Assembly: GCF_903469665.1 (NCBI RefSeq)
Contig: NZ_CAGKLC010000031.1
Location: forward strand, 1-44,104
Reading direction: 5' to 3'
Length of the DNA stretch: 44,104 nt
Source of the DNA: Flavobacterium sp. UGB4466
GTDB lineage: Bacteria > Bacteroidota > Bacteroidia > Flavobacteriales > Flavobacteriaceae
Shown here in pieces: positions 1 through 10,217 of this stretch (positions within the stretch are counted from its first letter, which is position 1; the number at the start of each line of letters is the position of its first letter). The notes beneath the pieces are model-generated. The model was not told the origin of the DNA and did not search any database. It was given only the letters and a program-made list of their open reading frames with translations. A program made the translations under genes and the position numbers.

Positions 1-163
1 GTTATAGAATTGTTAACTAAATAAAATAAACACTACATTTACTAAAAATGAATTATTTTCGATTTTATGAAGAATTTCCATAGAAAAACACAATATTCCG
101 ATTGCAATAATCCAAATAGAGAGGATTACAAAACATTACTAATAGAAACCCTGATCTAAAATT

Positions 164-3046
164 ATGAAATTCGCAAATGCATCTATTTCGATTTTTATCC
201 TTTTTATACTGCCTTTTACTATTTTTTCCCAAGTAAAAAACATCGGATTACCCGCAATCAAAAACTATAAACGATCCGATTATAAAGGAGGCACTCAAAA
301 TTGGAATATTGATCAGGATAAAAATGGCAATATTTATTTCGCAAACAATAACGGCTTAATCCAGTTTGACGGATCAACCTGGAACAAATATCCGCTTCCC
401 AACAATACTGCCATCAGAAGCTTAAAAATAGACGACCAGTCTGGCAGAATATATGTTGGTGGGAATAATGAATTTGGTTATTTTAAGAGTGATGCAAAAG
501 GCAGATTACAATACCATTCCCTTTCTGCCTTAATCAGTAAAAAAGATAGCAGAAACATTAACCTGATCTGGAGAATACATCTTTATAAGGGAGAAGTCGT
601 ATTTCAATCTTTCACCAAGGTGTTCTTTTACAAAAACAACAAACTGCGTCTTATCAATGCCCCAAGAAGATTTCAATTCTCTTTTCTAATAAGGCAACAT
701 CTTTATTTTCAGGATAAAGTTCTGGGTATTTTAGAATACAAGAACCAGAAACTAACTCCTTTAAAAGGAACCACTGCTTTAAACGACAAAGAGATCTGGG
801 CGATGTTTCCGCTACCCAACAACAAATTACTTTTTGCAACCTTAGAAAAAGGACTTTTTACTTATGACTATAATAGCATTACAACTTGGGAAACCGAAGC
901 AAATAGTTTCATCAAAAAGAACACCTCTTTGGGCGGAGCAATTATCGGAAACAAATTCATCGTACTCAATTCGGTTCTCAATGGTGCCGTCATTTGCGAC
1001 CTGAATGGAAAAATCCTTCAGCATCTCAACCGACAAAAAGGACTCCAAAACAATACGGTACTGACCTCTTTTGTTGACAATAAAAACAATCTATGGCTAG
1101 GACTGGATAACGGAATCGCCTTTATAAACCAAAACTCTCCTTTTACCTTTTTTGATTATAGTTATAATATAGGTACTGTTTATGCATCTGTGATTTTCAA
1201 CAAAAACCTATATGTTGCCACCAATCAGGGTTTATTTTATCATTCCTGGAACGCTCCTTTTAAAGATGAACCCTTCAACCGCGTCGAGGGTACCATTGCA
1301 CAAGCCTGGAACATTCAGGTCATCAATAATACTCTTTTGTGTGCAAGCAATAGCGGCGCCTTGGTAATTGAACAAAACAGAGTTTCAAAAACACTGGACA
1401 ATAGAGGTTATTTCGGCTTCAAAACCATTCCAAACCACCCCGGTTACATTATTGGCGAGAGCTACAATGGTTTTTCTATCTTTAAAAACTCTGCAAACAA
1501 AATCACTTACGTTAATCAGGTGGCGGGATTTGACGAGACTACAAATACATTTGAAATCGAGCTTGACAACAATTATTTGTGGCTGAAAAAAGATCCTTAT
1601 CTGTATCAGATGAGATTGTCTGAGGATTTAAAACGATTTGACCTTGTAAAAAAACACGCTCACATTTCAACATCGAAAAAAGGAATAGGAAGTCTTCAAT
1701 TGATCAACAACAAAGTTTACTTTCAAACCAAAAATCACTTTTACAGATACAGTGACGAACAGGAAGACTTTTTTGAGGACAAAAAAGTAACCGCTTTATT
1801 CGAAAAAATTCCGACTGTAAACACTATAATAGAAGACAAATACAACAATTTATGGTATTCCTACAATGAATCACTTGGTGTTTTAATTAAAGGCCCCAAT
1901 GGAAAATACATCCGCACAGAAGCACCATTTTCTAATTTAACAGGTAATCTGGTAAACAAATATATTTCGGTCAATACAATCGATCCGAAGAACATTTTTA
2001 TAGGGCTAACGGATGGACTCGCCCATTATGATTCTCAAATTTCAAATAAATTCATCACAAAACCTAAGGTCTTTTTTGAAAGTTTCTCCTCTACCAGCGA
2101 TACGATTATCACAGGTAATCTTGAAAAACCGTTAACAGACCTTTTAATTCCTTATCAGTCCAATCACGTCAAATTTACGTTCTCCTCTCCTACCTTCGAA
2201 AATCAGGAGAATGTAACGTACTCCTACAAACTGGAACCATTTGAAGAAAACTGGCGCAATTGGTCGGGCACTTCCATAAAAGAATACACCAACCTGAGAG
2301 AAGGCAAGTACACCATGAAAATTAAAGCAAAAAACAGCTACGGCAGGGAATCCGGTGTGTCTGAAATCATTTTTACCATCTCACCTCCCTGGTACAGACA
2401 TTTCCTGGCCTATCTGACCTACTTTTTATTACTTCTGGCAGCAATCTATATTGTCTCAAACAGAGTTAAACTCAAAATCAGAAAGAACAAATACTATGAA
2501 ACGATAGAGCAAAGAAGACTGTATCTCGAAAAGGAATCTAAGATCAGACACGAGCAACACGAACTGGAGAAAGAAATTGAACGCCTAAAAAGCGACAAAC
2601 TTCAGATAAAAATCCTCGCCAAAGACAAAGAACTGGTGAGCAATTCCCTTCAGGTTGTAAAGAAAAACAAAGTCTTAAATGGCATCATTCACAAACTAAA
2701 AGAAATCGACAACGATGCTCTCGACGAATCGACAAAATTTCAGGTGAGCAAGCTAAACAAAAGCATTGTAAAAGAGGTCAACACAGACAAAAGTTGGAAA
2801 GATCTGGAGAAGCACATCAAAAATGTACATTTTGAATTCTTAAAACGCTTAAAAGAAAAATATCCTACAATTTCTCCACGCGAACTGGATTTATCCACTT
2901 ATTTACTGATGAATATGTCTACCAAAGAAATAGCCGAAATTATGAATATTTCGACAGGTGGAGTTGAATTAGCACGTTATCGACTCCGGAAAAAACTAGG
3001 TTTAAACAAAAAAGAAAACCTGATTGGATTTCTGATGAGTATCTAA
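164..3046 (+). CDS. Propeller/Y_Y_Y sensor fused to a LuxR-type DNA-binding domain
   Basis: This is a one-component membrane regulator that probably senses a periplasmic ligand and acts on DNA through its cytoplasmic end. A signal peptide (residues 1-23, ending FSQ) precedes propeller-type repeats typical of two-component regulator propeller proteins (for example NNLWLGLDNGIAF near 315). A Y_Y_Y Ig-like domain follows at about 668-738, with YSYKLEPFEENW and YTMKIKAKNSYG. One membrane segment lies at about 745-766 and a long charged coiled coil at about 780-860. The last 65 residues form a LuxR/GerE-like helix-turn-helix (SPRELDLSTYLLMNMSTKEIAEIMN). There is no histidine kinase or receiver domain. 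Relatives in Flavobacteriia often lie beside SusC/SusD glycan-uptake genes; none is seen downstream, and the upstream side is cut by the window edge. The ligand and targets are unknown. Confidence 0.88.
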   Translation: MKFANASISIFILFILPFTIFSQVKNIGLPAIKNYKRSDYKGGTQNWNIDQDKNGNIYFANNNGLIQFDGSTWNKYPLPNNTAIRSLKIDDQSGRIYVGGNNEFGYFKSDAKGRLQYHSLSALISKKDSRNINLIWRIHLYKGEVVFQSFTKVFFYKNNKLRLINAPRRFQFSFLIRQHLYFQDKVLGILEYKNQKLTPLKGTTALNDKEIWAMFPLPNNKLLFATLEKGLFTYDYNSITTWETEANSFIKKNTSLGGAIIGNKFIVLNSVLNGAVICDLNGKILQHLNRQKGLQNNTVLTSFVDNKNNLWLGLDNGIAFINQNSPFTFFDYSYNIGTVYASVIFNKNLYVATNQGLFYHSWNAPFKDEPFNRVEGTIAQAWNIQVINNTLLCASNSGALVIEQNRVSKTLDNRGYFGFKTIPNHPGYIIGESYNGFSIFKNSANKITYVNQVAGFDETTNTFEIELDNNYLWLKKDPYLYQMRLSEDLKRFDLVKKHAHISTSKKGIGSLQLINNKVYFQTKNHFYRYSDEQEDFFEDKKVTALFEKIPTVNTIIEDKYNNLWYSYNESLGVLIKGPNGKYIRTEAPFSNLTGNLVNKYISVNTIDPKNIFIGLTDGLAHYDSQISNKFITKPKVFFESFSSTSDTIITGNLEKPLTDLLIPYQSNHVKFTFSSPTFENQENVTYSYKLEPFEENWRNWSGTSIKEYTNLREGKYTMKIKAKNSYGRESGVSEIIFTISPPWYRHFLAYLTYFLLLLAAIYIVSNRVKLKIRKNKYYETIEQRRLYLEKESKIRHEQHELEKEIERLKSDKLQIKILAKDKELVSNSLQVVKKNKVLNGIIHKLKEIDNDALDESTKFQVSKLNKSIVKEVNTDKSWKDLEKHIKNVHFEFLKRLKEKYPTISPRELDLSTYLLMNMSTKEIAEIMNISTGGVELARYRLRKKLGLNKKENLIGFLMSI

Positions 3047-3050
3047 AAAC

Positions 3051-3080
3051 AAAAAGGCATTCTGTAGAGAATGCCTTTTT
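3051..3080. terminator. Bidirectional terminator between convergent genes
   Basis: A perfect 12-bp stem (AAAAAGGCATTC with GAATGCCTTTTT) closes a 6-nt loop. It has A and T runs on both sides, so it can end transcription from the regulator gene on the plus strand and from murF on the minus strand. Confidence 0.9.
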
Positions 3081-3081
3081 A

Positions 3082-4368
3082 TTAGTTTATAAATTCTAAT
3101 GTTCGTTCCAAAGCCATGCCTCTGGATCCTTTTATCAGAATTGTATTTTCTTTAAAATGTATCGTCTTCAAAAACTCAGCAAAAACATCAAAAGTTTCAA
3201 AAAACTGAAGTTTGTCGCTGACCACTTTTGTTTCGTAAAAGTACTTCCCAATCAAATAACAAACGGATTGATTTTGATCGGATAGTGAATCTACAATTTG
3301 TTTATGTTCCTGTTGGCTTTCGTCGCCAAGTTCAAACATATCACCTAAGATCATGACCTTGTTCGAATTTTCCAATTGCAGGAAATTAGTAATAGCCACA
3401 GCCATACTGCTCGGGTTTGCATTGTAGGCATCCAGAATAATCTCATTCAATCCCTTCTTTAATAACTGAGATCTGTTGTTCTCCGGTATGTAATTTTCGA
3501 TAGCCTGTTTCACCGCCTTTTCTTCTACCTTAAAATAAGCTCCCATTGCTACGGCCGCATTGATATTATTTGCGTTATAAAGTCCTATTAAATGCGATTC
3601 TACGCTAAAATTATCGTACCCGATCACCACAAATGGATTGGCCTGAATACTATTGATTTTCAGGTTTGCCTGAGCATTATTCACTCCAAAAGTAAAAGAT
3701 TCAATTCCGGCTGATTTTTCAATCTGGATTGGATCTTCGAGGTTTACAAAAGCAATCTTGTGGTTTTTCGCCAGATATTGGTACATCTCGCTTTTACCAA
3801 TAATTACTCCTTCAACACCGCCAAAACCTTCTAAATGTGCTTTTCCGAAATTGGTAATATAGCCAAAATCAGGCTGTGCAATCTCACACAAGAACGCTAT
3901 TTCTTTCTTGTGATTTGCTCCCATTTCAACAATTCCGATTTCTGTCTCTTTTGTAAAAGACAACAAAGTCAGCGGAACCCCAATATGATTGTTTAAGTTC
4001 CCAACAGTTGCTTTGGTTTTAAACTTCTGAGATAAAACTACATTGATCAATTCCTTGGTAGTTGTTTTTCCGTTACTTCCTGTTAAAGCAATAATGGGAA
4101 GTTTCAAATATGCTCTGTGATACTTTGCCAGTTCCTGCAATGTTTCTAAGCTGTCTTCTACCAAAATTGTCCTGTCGTCAATAGCATAAGCGGCATTGTC
4201 AATAACAACAAACAAGGCTCCCAATTCTAGCGCCTGCGAAGCAAAAGTATTGGCATCAAAGTTTTCTCCTTTTATAGCAAAAAACATAGAATCCTTTTCA
4301 ATTTTTCTCGTATCAATTGAAACTGATTTACATTTTAAAAACAAATTATGAAGGTCCTTAATATTCAT
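3082..4368 (-). CDS. murF: UDP-N-acetylmuramoyl-tripeptide--D-alanyl-D-alanine ligase MurF
   Basis: MurF is the last cytoplasmic Mur ligase. It uses ATP to add D-Ala-D-Ala to the UDP-MurNAc-tripeptide for peptidoglycan synthesis. The Mur ligase P-loop TGSNGKTTTKE sits at about 96-106 (Lys101). The central-domain motifs NLNNHIGVPLTLL and EMGANHKKEI follow, then LDAYNANPSSM and the C-terminal ILGDMFELGDES. The length of 428 residues is near the usual 430-460. The ATG at 4368 has no strong ribosome-binding site, as is normal in this phylum. It lies downstream of gldJ on the same strand but is separated from it by a strong hairpin terminator, so it is probably transcribed separately. I found no good TAnnTTTG promoter just upstream. 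Confidence 0.96.
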   Translation of the reverse strand: MNIKDLHNLFLKCKSVSIDTRKIEKDSMFFAIKGENFDANTFASQALELGALFVVIDNAAYAIDDRTILVEDSLETLQELAKYHRAYLKLPIIALTGSNGKTTTKELINVVLSQKFKTKATVGNLNNHIGVPLTLLSFTKETEIGIVEMGANHKKEIAFLCEIAQPDFGYITNFGKAHLEGFGGVEGVIIGKSEMYQYLAKNHKIAFVNLEDPIQIEKSAGIESFTFGVNNAQANLKINSIQANPFVVIGYDNFSVESHLIGLYNANNINAAVAMGAYFKVEEKAVKQAIENYIPENNRSQLLKKGLNEIILDAYNANPSSMAVAITNFLQLENSNKVMILGDMFELGDESQQEHKQIVDSLSDQNQSVCYLIGKYFYETKVVSDKLQFFETFDVFAEFLKTIHFKENTILIKGSRGMALERTLEFIN

Positions 4369-4401
4369 TTATAAAAAATTTTACATATTAAAAATAAGCA
4401 A

Positions 4402-4460
4402 TAAAAAAATTCCAAATTCCAAAAGCTGCGTAAATCAGTTGGAATTTGGAATTTTTTTAT
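4402..4460 (-). terminator. Long hairpin terminator after gldJ
   Basis: Two arms of about 20 nt, built on the core CCAAATTCCAA / TTGGAATTTGG, flank a 16-nt loop, with A/T runs at both ends. It lies between the end of gldJ and the start of murF. It would end gldJ transcripts, and its symmetry lets it work on both strands. Confidence 0.8.
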
Positions 4461-4475
4461 TGAATTTTCTTGATT

Positions 4476-6170
4476 TTAGTTTCTAGGTGATTTTCTTTTC
4501 TCAGATTTAGCACCTACTCTGGACATTGCACATCTAAATCCGATGTAATCAGTTGCCATATCCTGAGGGAAATATCTTCTTTGACCCGGATCCAGCCAAT
4601 AAGCTCTGTCTCTCCATGAACCTCCTTTGTAAACTCTTACATTATCATCGATTAATGTTGTACGTTTACTTGAGTTGTCATATTTCTTAACCATCTGACC
4701 TAAACTATCTGTTGTGATATTGTGTTTAGGTGAGTTGTACATCGCCTGATCTGCTTTTGATCCTGATTCAGAATCTCCGAAATCAAAATATTTAGAAGAT
4801 TGCTTGTCTCCGTCTCTGTAGTTAATGTTGTTACTTGTATCGAAGTTAGTTCTTAAGTAAGTTTCATTTTCATCAACAGGAACCTGAGCAATTTCTCCAG
4901 GTAAATTTGTTGCTACTTTTTTACCATTACTTAATGTTTTGTATTGAATATTATCTTTAGTAATAATTTCAATTTTACCATCTTTCCCGATTTTGTTTTT
5001 AGCATACTGATTTCCTCTAAAGTAGTTGAAATCATTTGCTTCGTTATCGATAATAGGTCTGTAAACGTCAGCAACCCATTCGGCAACGTTTCCTGCCATA
5101 TCATACAATCCAAAATCGTTAGGAGCGTAACTTTTTACAGAGTTTGTAATATCTGCACCATCATCAGACCAACCTGCAATTCCACCGTAATCACCGTTTC
5201 CTTGTTTGAAGTTAGCCAATTGATCTCCTTTGTTTTTACGTTTTGCAGAACGTGTATAATCTCCAGACCAAGGATATTTCTTTTGTCCTTTATAGATATT
5301 GTATTCTCTTTGTCCAACATCAGCAGCAGCAGCATATTCCCACTCCGCTTCGGTAGGAAGTCTGTATTCCGGCAAAATAAGTCCTGAAGAACGTTGTGCA
5401 TATACATTTTTCTCTTCCTGAACAACACCGTCTTTACCTGCTTTAGGTTTTTTTCTTCCGCTAGGGTTTTTCTTTAACACAAGCTCTTCGTTACCTCCGT
5501 AAGTTGTACTTGGAGAAGCAACATAACCTTCTGTATTAAATAAACTTTCAGCGCTAACATCCTGAGTTTTTGCTCCTCTTTTAAGGTAACCGTTTTTCTC
5601 TAAAACTGCTTCGTTCACACGATCAGTTCTCCATTTAGCAAATTCAACAGCCTGAATCCAATTTACACCTACTACCGGGTAGTTTGCGTAAGATGGATGT
5701 CTTAAGTAGTTGTTTGTCATCGTTTCGTTGTATCCTAAACGATTTCTCCATACTAAAGTATCAGGAGATGCTCCTTCGTAAATATTCTTGTAATTTTCTT
5801 CTGTTGGTGGGAAAACTTTCTTTAACCATTCCAGGTACTCTAAGTACATACCGTTTGTAACTTCCGTTTCATCCATATAGAATGACTGAACGTGTTGTTG
5901 AGTTGGTGTGTTATTCCAATCGTGCATAACATCATCTTGTACTTTACCCATCGTAAATGTACCTCCCTCAACAAAAACTAAACCAGGACCTGCCTGTTGT
6001 TTTTTTCCTGCATTTCTGGCAGCAGTTCCATTTTGACTGTCTACGTCCCAACCAGTTGCCCTGGAAGCATGACTGGAACTCGATTTTTTGCTACAACTAG
6101 CCGTGCCTAACATCAATACCATTGACATCATTAATTGCAAGACTACAATTTTGTTTACTTTCATACTCAT
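4476..6170 (-). CDS. gldJ: Gliding motility lipoprotein GldJ
   Basis: GldJ is an outer-membrane lipoprotein needed for gliding and, through its effect on GldK, for T9SS function in Flavobacterium. The N-terminus is a lipoprotein signal with Cys26 (LGTASC followed by SKKSSSS). The rest is a formylglycine-generating-enzyme/SUMF1-type fold, with GPGLVFVEGGTFTMG near 62, EVTNGMYLEYLEWL, YRLPTEAEWEYAAAA, FGLYDMAGNVAEWVADVYRP and a C-terminal VYKGGSWRD...GFRCA. As in known GldJ and GldK proteins, I take the fold to be structural rather than enzymatic. Two in-frame ATGs exist (6170 and 6164); the second, MKVNKIV, is equally plausible. Divergent porU-porV lies 207 bp away, the arrangement I recall from F. 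johnsoniae. Confidence 0.96.
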   Translation of the reverse strand: MSMKVNKIVVLQLMMSMVLMLGTASCSKKSSSSHASRATGWDVDSQNGTAARNAGKKQQAGPGLVFVEGGTFTMGKVQDDVMHDWNNTPTQQHVQSFYMDETEVTNGMYLEYLEWLKKVFPPTEENYKNIYEGASPDTLVWRNRLGYNETMTNNYLRHPSYANYPVVGVNWIQAVEFAKWRTDRVNEAVLEKNGYLKRGAKTQDVSAESLFNTEGYVASPSTTYGGNEELVLKKNPSGRKKPKAGKDGVVQEEKNVYAQRSSGLILPEYRLPTEAEWEYAAAADVGQREYNIYKGQKKYPWSGDYTRSAKRKNKGDQLANFKQGNGDYGGIAGWSDDGADITNSVKSYAPNDFGLYDMAGNVAEWVADVYRPIIDNEANDFNYFRGNQYAKNKIGKDGKIEIITKDNIQYKTLSNGKKVATNLPGEIAQVPVDENETYLRTNFDTSNNINYRDGDKQSSKYFDFGDSESGSKADQAMYNSPKHNITTDSLGQMVKKYDNSSKRTTLIDDNVRVYKGGSWRDRAYWLDPGQRRYFPQDMATDYIGFRCAMSRVGAKSEKRKSPRN

Positions 6171-6286
6171 TCTTAGGTGATAAATTTAGGTGCTGCAATA
6201 TAATAATTAACATTTAATTGGCAACATCTGTTCTAATAATTTTATTTCGCTGTTTTTTACCAGAAAATAACCTATTGTTACGAACG

Positions 6287-6294
6287 CAAAAATA
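6287..6294 (-). promoter_or_regulatory. Candidate gldJ promoter -7 element
   Basis: On the minus strand the sequence reads TATTTTTG, matching the flavobacterial TAnnTTTG element, about 117 nt upstream of gldJ. No clear TTG is seen at the -33 distance, so support is moderate. If it is used, gldJ has a leader of about 110 nt. Confidence 0.4.
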
Positions 6295-6377
6295 TACTTT
6301 TTATTATTTACTATAACATGAAATACTATATTTTTACCTACTAAAATATTTTTAATTAAAAACCGTTTTATCCGCTA

Positions 6378-9300
6378 ATGAAACAAGTCCTGATCTTATA
6401 TCTTTTTCTCCTTCCATTTATCTCATTTTCTCAGATAAATGGCGACTTTACGTTAGATTGGCAAAACAAAAAAGAGATGAGTTTTGGCGACTCAAAATTA
6501 AAAATACCGTATTTTTCCGGAAACAGTTTTCGGTATGATACTACTAAAAAAAGCATAATATTACTGCTCAATCTGACCGAATCCGGTTATTCAAACTACA
6601 ATTCGATTCAAATTTTCAATGTCGTTTACGAATCCGTTTCAACTGCCGACCTGGGCGACCTTTCGCTCGAGAATATCCCTGAAAAACCAAATGAGTCTCT
6701 TAAAACAACTACCTCAAGAGACCTAAAGCAGGTATTCTTATCATTATCGCCTATTATAAAAGAAGGAAACAGCTTCAAACGAATCCGATCTTTTTCTTAC
6801 AAAAAAACCTCCGATAGCACTGCAAAAAACAATACTTCTTCTTCTTTTCAAAAAGCAAATACAGTTTACAATTCTGTATTAGCTACGGGAGACTGGTATC
6901 GTTTTTACATTGAAAAATCGGGCATCTACAAAATCTCGAGATCTTTTCTTCAAAGCCTGGGATTTGACCCCGGAAAAACAGATCCAAGAAGAATTAAAAT
7001 TTATGGAAATGGAGGAAAAATGCTTCCTCTTGCCAACAACGCTTATTATCCGGAAGATCTGGCAGAAAATGCGATTCAGATCGTTGGTGAAACAGACGGT
7101 GTATTCAACAACGAAGATTATATTCTTTTTTATGGTGAAGGCGTTGAAAACTGGAACACAGAAAGCCAGACTAACCTGAACTTGTACGACACCAAATCCT
7201 ATTATTATATTACCACTACAGGCAGTGATGGAAAACGAATCGCTCCTCTAAATCAACCCACCGGCAACAGCACTTTAGAGCTCAATACTTTCGACGATTA
7301 TCAATTTCATGAGATCGACAAAATAAACATCGCTCATTTGGGACGCCAGTGGTGCGGAGAATCTTTTGACATTACTCAGGAGCAGGAATTCAGCTTTAAC
7401 TTTCCCAACATCGACACTTCAGTCCCTGTAAAAATAGAACTCAAAGCAGCCTCTGCAGCCTACACTCCTACTTCGTTTACCATTTCGGCCAACGGACAAA
7501 ACATCGGAAGCCTTAATTTTCAAGCCTTGGCACTAAATGCTGATATCAAATATTACAATCAGGAATTACCCTCCAACGCAGCCTTTACCGGAGCCGAAAA
7601 TGTAAAAATAAAACTCACCTACAACAACAATGGTGTTCCCGGATCAAAAGGCTATCTTGATTTCATAAATCTGACTGCCAAAAGAAAACTTCTAGGCATC
7701 GGTAAACAATTCAGATTTCAATACAATTTAGCAGGTTCAACTCCCGGAATAGCCAATTACACCATCGGAAATGCCGCCGCCATTTCTCAAATTTGGGACG
7801 TTACTGATCCTACTAACACCTTAAAAGTAGAAAACAACAACCAAGCCAACTTAAGCTTTAAGGCATCGTTAGGTGAAATCAGAACATACATCGCCCTTGA
7901 CCCTGCCGATTATTACGCTCCTTTAAAAGAAAGTCAATCTAAAGTTGCGAACCAAAATTTAAAAGGAACACTTTTCAGGAATGCGCAAAACAGTTTTCAA
8001 GACATCGACTATATAATCGTGACGCCAAAAATCCTTGTTTCTCAAGCTGAAAAACTAGCTACTTTCCACCGGATAAATTCTAATTTGAATGTAAAAGTAA
8101 TTCTACTGGAGAACATCTACCAGGAATTCTCTTCCGGAAAACAAGACGTGGCAGCCATTAGAAACTGCATTCGATACTTATACAGCAACGCTTCTGCTTC
8201 CGAAAAAAGACTTAAATACGTAAATCTGTTCGGAGACGCCTCATTTGACTACAAAGACCGAATTACAAACAATACCAACATTGTACCGGTATATCAGTCC
8301 GTGGTCAGCAACTCTACCGGAGAAGCCTCATTTGCCTCAGATGATTTTTACGGGCTTATGGATGCCAATGAAGGGGTTGTCGTTTTCCCTTTTGGAGGAA
8401 TTGATATCGCTGTAGGCAGAATGTTAATTTCAGACAATACTCAGGCAGCAGAAATGGTCAACAAAGTTTTAGAATACCACGACCAGAAATCATTTGGAAA
8501 CTGGCGCAACAATGTTGTTATGGTAAGTGACGACTCTGACCGAACCTCAGACACAACCTTACAATCACGCCAGAACACCCTGGCCGATGCAATCTCAACC
8601 CAAAAACCATTTTTAAACGTAGAAAAGATTTTCCTTGATGCCTACGCCCAGGAAGCTTCCGCAGGAGGATCGAGGTACCCGAAGGCAAGAACCGATATAT
8701 TTAATGCTTTTGAAAAAGGTGCTTTAGTCTTTAATTACCTTGGACATGGCGGCGAAGACGGTCTCGCAGCCGAAAGAATCTGGGAAAAATCAGACGGTCA
8801 AAACCTGAACAATCAATACAAATACCCCTTATTCATTACAATAACCTGCGAGTTTTCGAGATTTGACGACCCAACAAGACCAACCGCAGGAGAATATACT
8901 TTTTGGAATCCAAAAGGAGGCGCCATCTCCATGTTAACCACCATTCGCGCCATAGGACAATACAATGCAGAAAATTTTAATGACAGCCTGAACAAAAACC
9001 TGTTCTCATACGGATCCAACCAATACACAAGCATCGCCGAAGCACTTCGAATTTCTAAAAATGAAAACCCAAGCTCATCCAGTAATGTTATTTTTTACAT
9101 TGGCGATCCTGCTTTGATGCTTGCCATTCCGAAACCAAAAATCAGTTTAACAAAAATCAATGACATTGCGATTTCTCAGCCTATTCCCGACTTTAAATCC
9201 TTGTCAAAAATTAAAATCACAGGAGAAATCACAGACGAAAACAACACGCTGTTAAGCAATTACAATGGCGAACTGGCAACTGCCATCTTCGACAAATTAA

Positions 9301-10217
9301 TCACCACCAGCACCCTAAATAATGATGGATATAGCCCTGCAATGTCATTCAAAATACTGGGAGAAACTATCTTCAGAGGAAATGCTTCGGTAACCAACGG
9401 TCAGTTTGAATTCAGCTTTGTTGTACCCCGAGACATCCGTGTTCCTGTTGATTACGGTCGAATCAGTTTTTACGCAAAGAAAAACCAAACACTTGAAAAT
9501 CAATCAGGTTACAACACCACTATAAAAATTGGAGGAATAAATGAAAATGCTCCACAGGACAATATAAGTCCAAAAGTGAAGTTATATATGAACGATGAAA
9601 CTTTTGTATCGGGAGGAATTACAAACGAATCGCCCTTTTTACTGGCGTTTCTTGAAGATGAAAACGGAATCAATACAGCAAGCGGAATCGGGCATGACAT
9701 TACAGCAGTGCTGGACGGCGATGTAAGCAATCCTTTTGTTCTAAATGATTATTATCAGACAAAACTTGACGATTACACCAATGGAAATTTACGTTTTCCA
9801 TTGCGAAATCTTGCTGCCGGAATGCACACGATAACATTTACAGCATGGGACGTTTACAACAATCCCGTAACGAGTGAAATACAATTTATAGTTGTTGGAA
9901 ATGAATCGCTGACCTTAACACACGTTCTTAATTATCCTAACCCATTTTCAACCTATACGCAATTTTGGTTTTCACACAACAGGCCTTACGAACCTCTGGA
10001 TGTGCAAGTTCAGGTAATGACTATAACCGGAAAAGTCGTTTGGACAAAAAACCAAATCGTCACCACAGAAGGTTTTTTATCGAGAGAAATCACCTGGGAT
10101 GGAAAAGATGATTTTGGCGATCGAATCGGGAAAGGCGTATACATTTACAAACTCACTGTCAAATCTAATTTAACAAATAAAAAAGCAGAAAAATACGAAA
10201 AGCTTGTCATTTTATAA
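6378..10217 (+). CDS. porU: Type IX secretion system sortase PorU
   Basis: PorU is the cell-surface gingipain-like protease of T9SS. It removes the C-terminal signal of cargo proteins and joins them to the surface. The protein has 1279 residues, in the family's range. It has a signal peptide (MKQVLILYLFLLPFISFSQ), a long beta-rich N-terminal region and a peptidase C25-like domain. That domain carries a candidate catalytic His790 in FNYLGHGGEDG and Cys824 in FITITCEFSRFDDP. The last 90 or so residues (LNYPNPFSTYTQFWF ... GKGVYIYKLTV) form a FlgD-Ig-like or CTD-like domain; PorU is known to keep its own C-terminal domain. It is followed 41 bp later by porV. A function in secretion rather than general proteolysis is strongly supported by the neighbours. 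Confidence 0.96.
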   Translation: MKQVLILYLFLLPFISFSQINGDFTLDWQNKKEMSFGDSKLKIPYFSGNSFRYDTTKKSIILLLNLTESGYSNYNSIQIFNVVYESVSTADLGDLSLENIPEKPNESLKTTTSRDLKQVFLSLSPIIKEGNSFKRIRSFSYKKTSDSTAKNNTSSSFQKANTVYNSVLATGDWYRFYIEKSGIYKISRSFLQSLGFDPGKTDPRRIKIYGNGGKMLPLANNAYYPEDLAENAIQIVGETDGVFNNEDYILFYGEGVENWNTESQTNLNLYDTKSYYYITTTGSDGKRIAPLNQPTGNSTLELNTFDDYQFHEIDKINIAHLGRQWCGESFDITQEQEFSFNFPNIDTSVPVKIELKAASAAYTPTSFTISANGQNIGSLNFQALALNADIKYYNQELPSNAAFTGAENVKIKLTYNNNGVPGSKGYLDFINLTAKRKLLGIGKQFRFQYNLAGSTPGIANYTIGNAAAISQIWDVTDPTNTLKVENNNQANLSFKASLGEIRTYIALDPADYYAPLKESQSKVANQNLKGTLFRNAQNSFQDIDYIIVTPKILVSQAEKLATFHRINSNLNVKVILLENIYQEFSSGKQDVAAIRNCIRYLYSNASASEKRLKYVNLFGDASFDYKDRITNNTNIVPVYQSVVSNSTGEASFASDDFYGLMDANEGVVVFPFGGIDIAVGRMLISDNTQAAEMVNKVLEYHDQKSFGNWRNNVVMVSDDSDRTSDTTLQSRQNTLADAISTQKPFLNVEKIFLDAYAQEASAGGSRYPKARTDIFNAFEKGALVFNYLGHGGEDGLAAERIWEKSDGQNLNNQYKYPLFITITCEFSRFDDPTRPTAGEYTFWNPKGGAISMLTTIRAIGQYNAENFNDSLNKNLFSYGSNQYTSIAEALRISKNENPSSSSNVIFYIGDPALMLAIPKPKISLTKINDIAISQPIPDFKSLSKIKITGEITDENNTLLSNYNGELATAIFDKLITTSTLNNDGYSPAMSFKILGETIFRGNASVTNGQFEFSFVVPRDIRVPVDYGRISFYAKKNQTLENQSGYNTTIKIGGINENAPQDNISPKVKLYMNDETFVSGGITNESPFLLAFLEDENGINTASGIGHDITAVLDGDVSNPFVLNDYYQTKLDDYTNGNLRFPLRNLAAGMHTITFTAWDVYNNPVTSEIQFIVVGNESLTLTHVLNYPNPFSTYTQFWFSHNRPYEPLDVQVQVMTITGKVVWTKNQIVTTEGFLSREITWDGKDDFGDRIGKGVYIYKLTVKSNLTNKKAEKYEKLVIL

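Noticed and set aside
4944..5387. Plus-strand frame of 147 codons opposite gldJ
   Set aside because: It lies wholly antisense to a well-identified gene and its product is an odd Ser/Phe/Ile-rich sequence typical of shadow frames.
4476..6170. gldJ considered as an active formylglycine-generating or sulfatase-modifying enzyme
   Set aside because: The fold is shared, but the lipoprotein signal, length and neighbours fit GldJ, and no sulfatase gene is near.
9900..10217. PorU C-terminal domain considered as a cleaved T9SS cargo signal
   Set aside because: It resembles such domains, but PorU is the sortase and is known to retain its own C-terminal domain.
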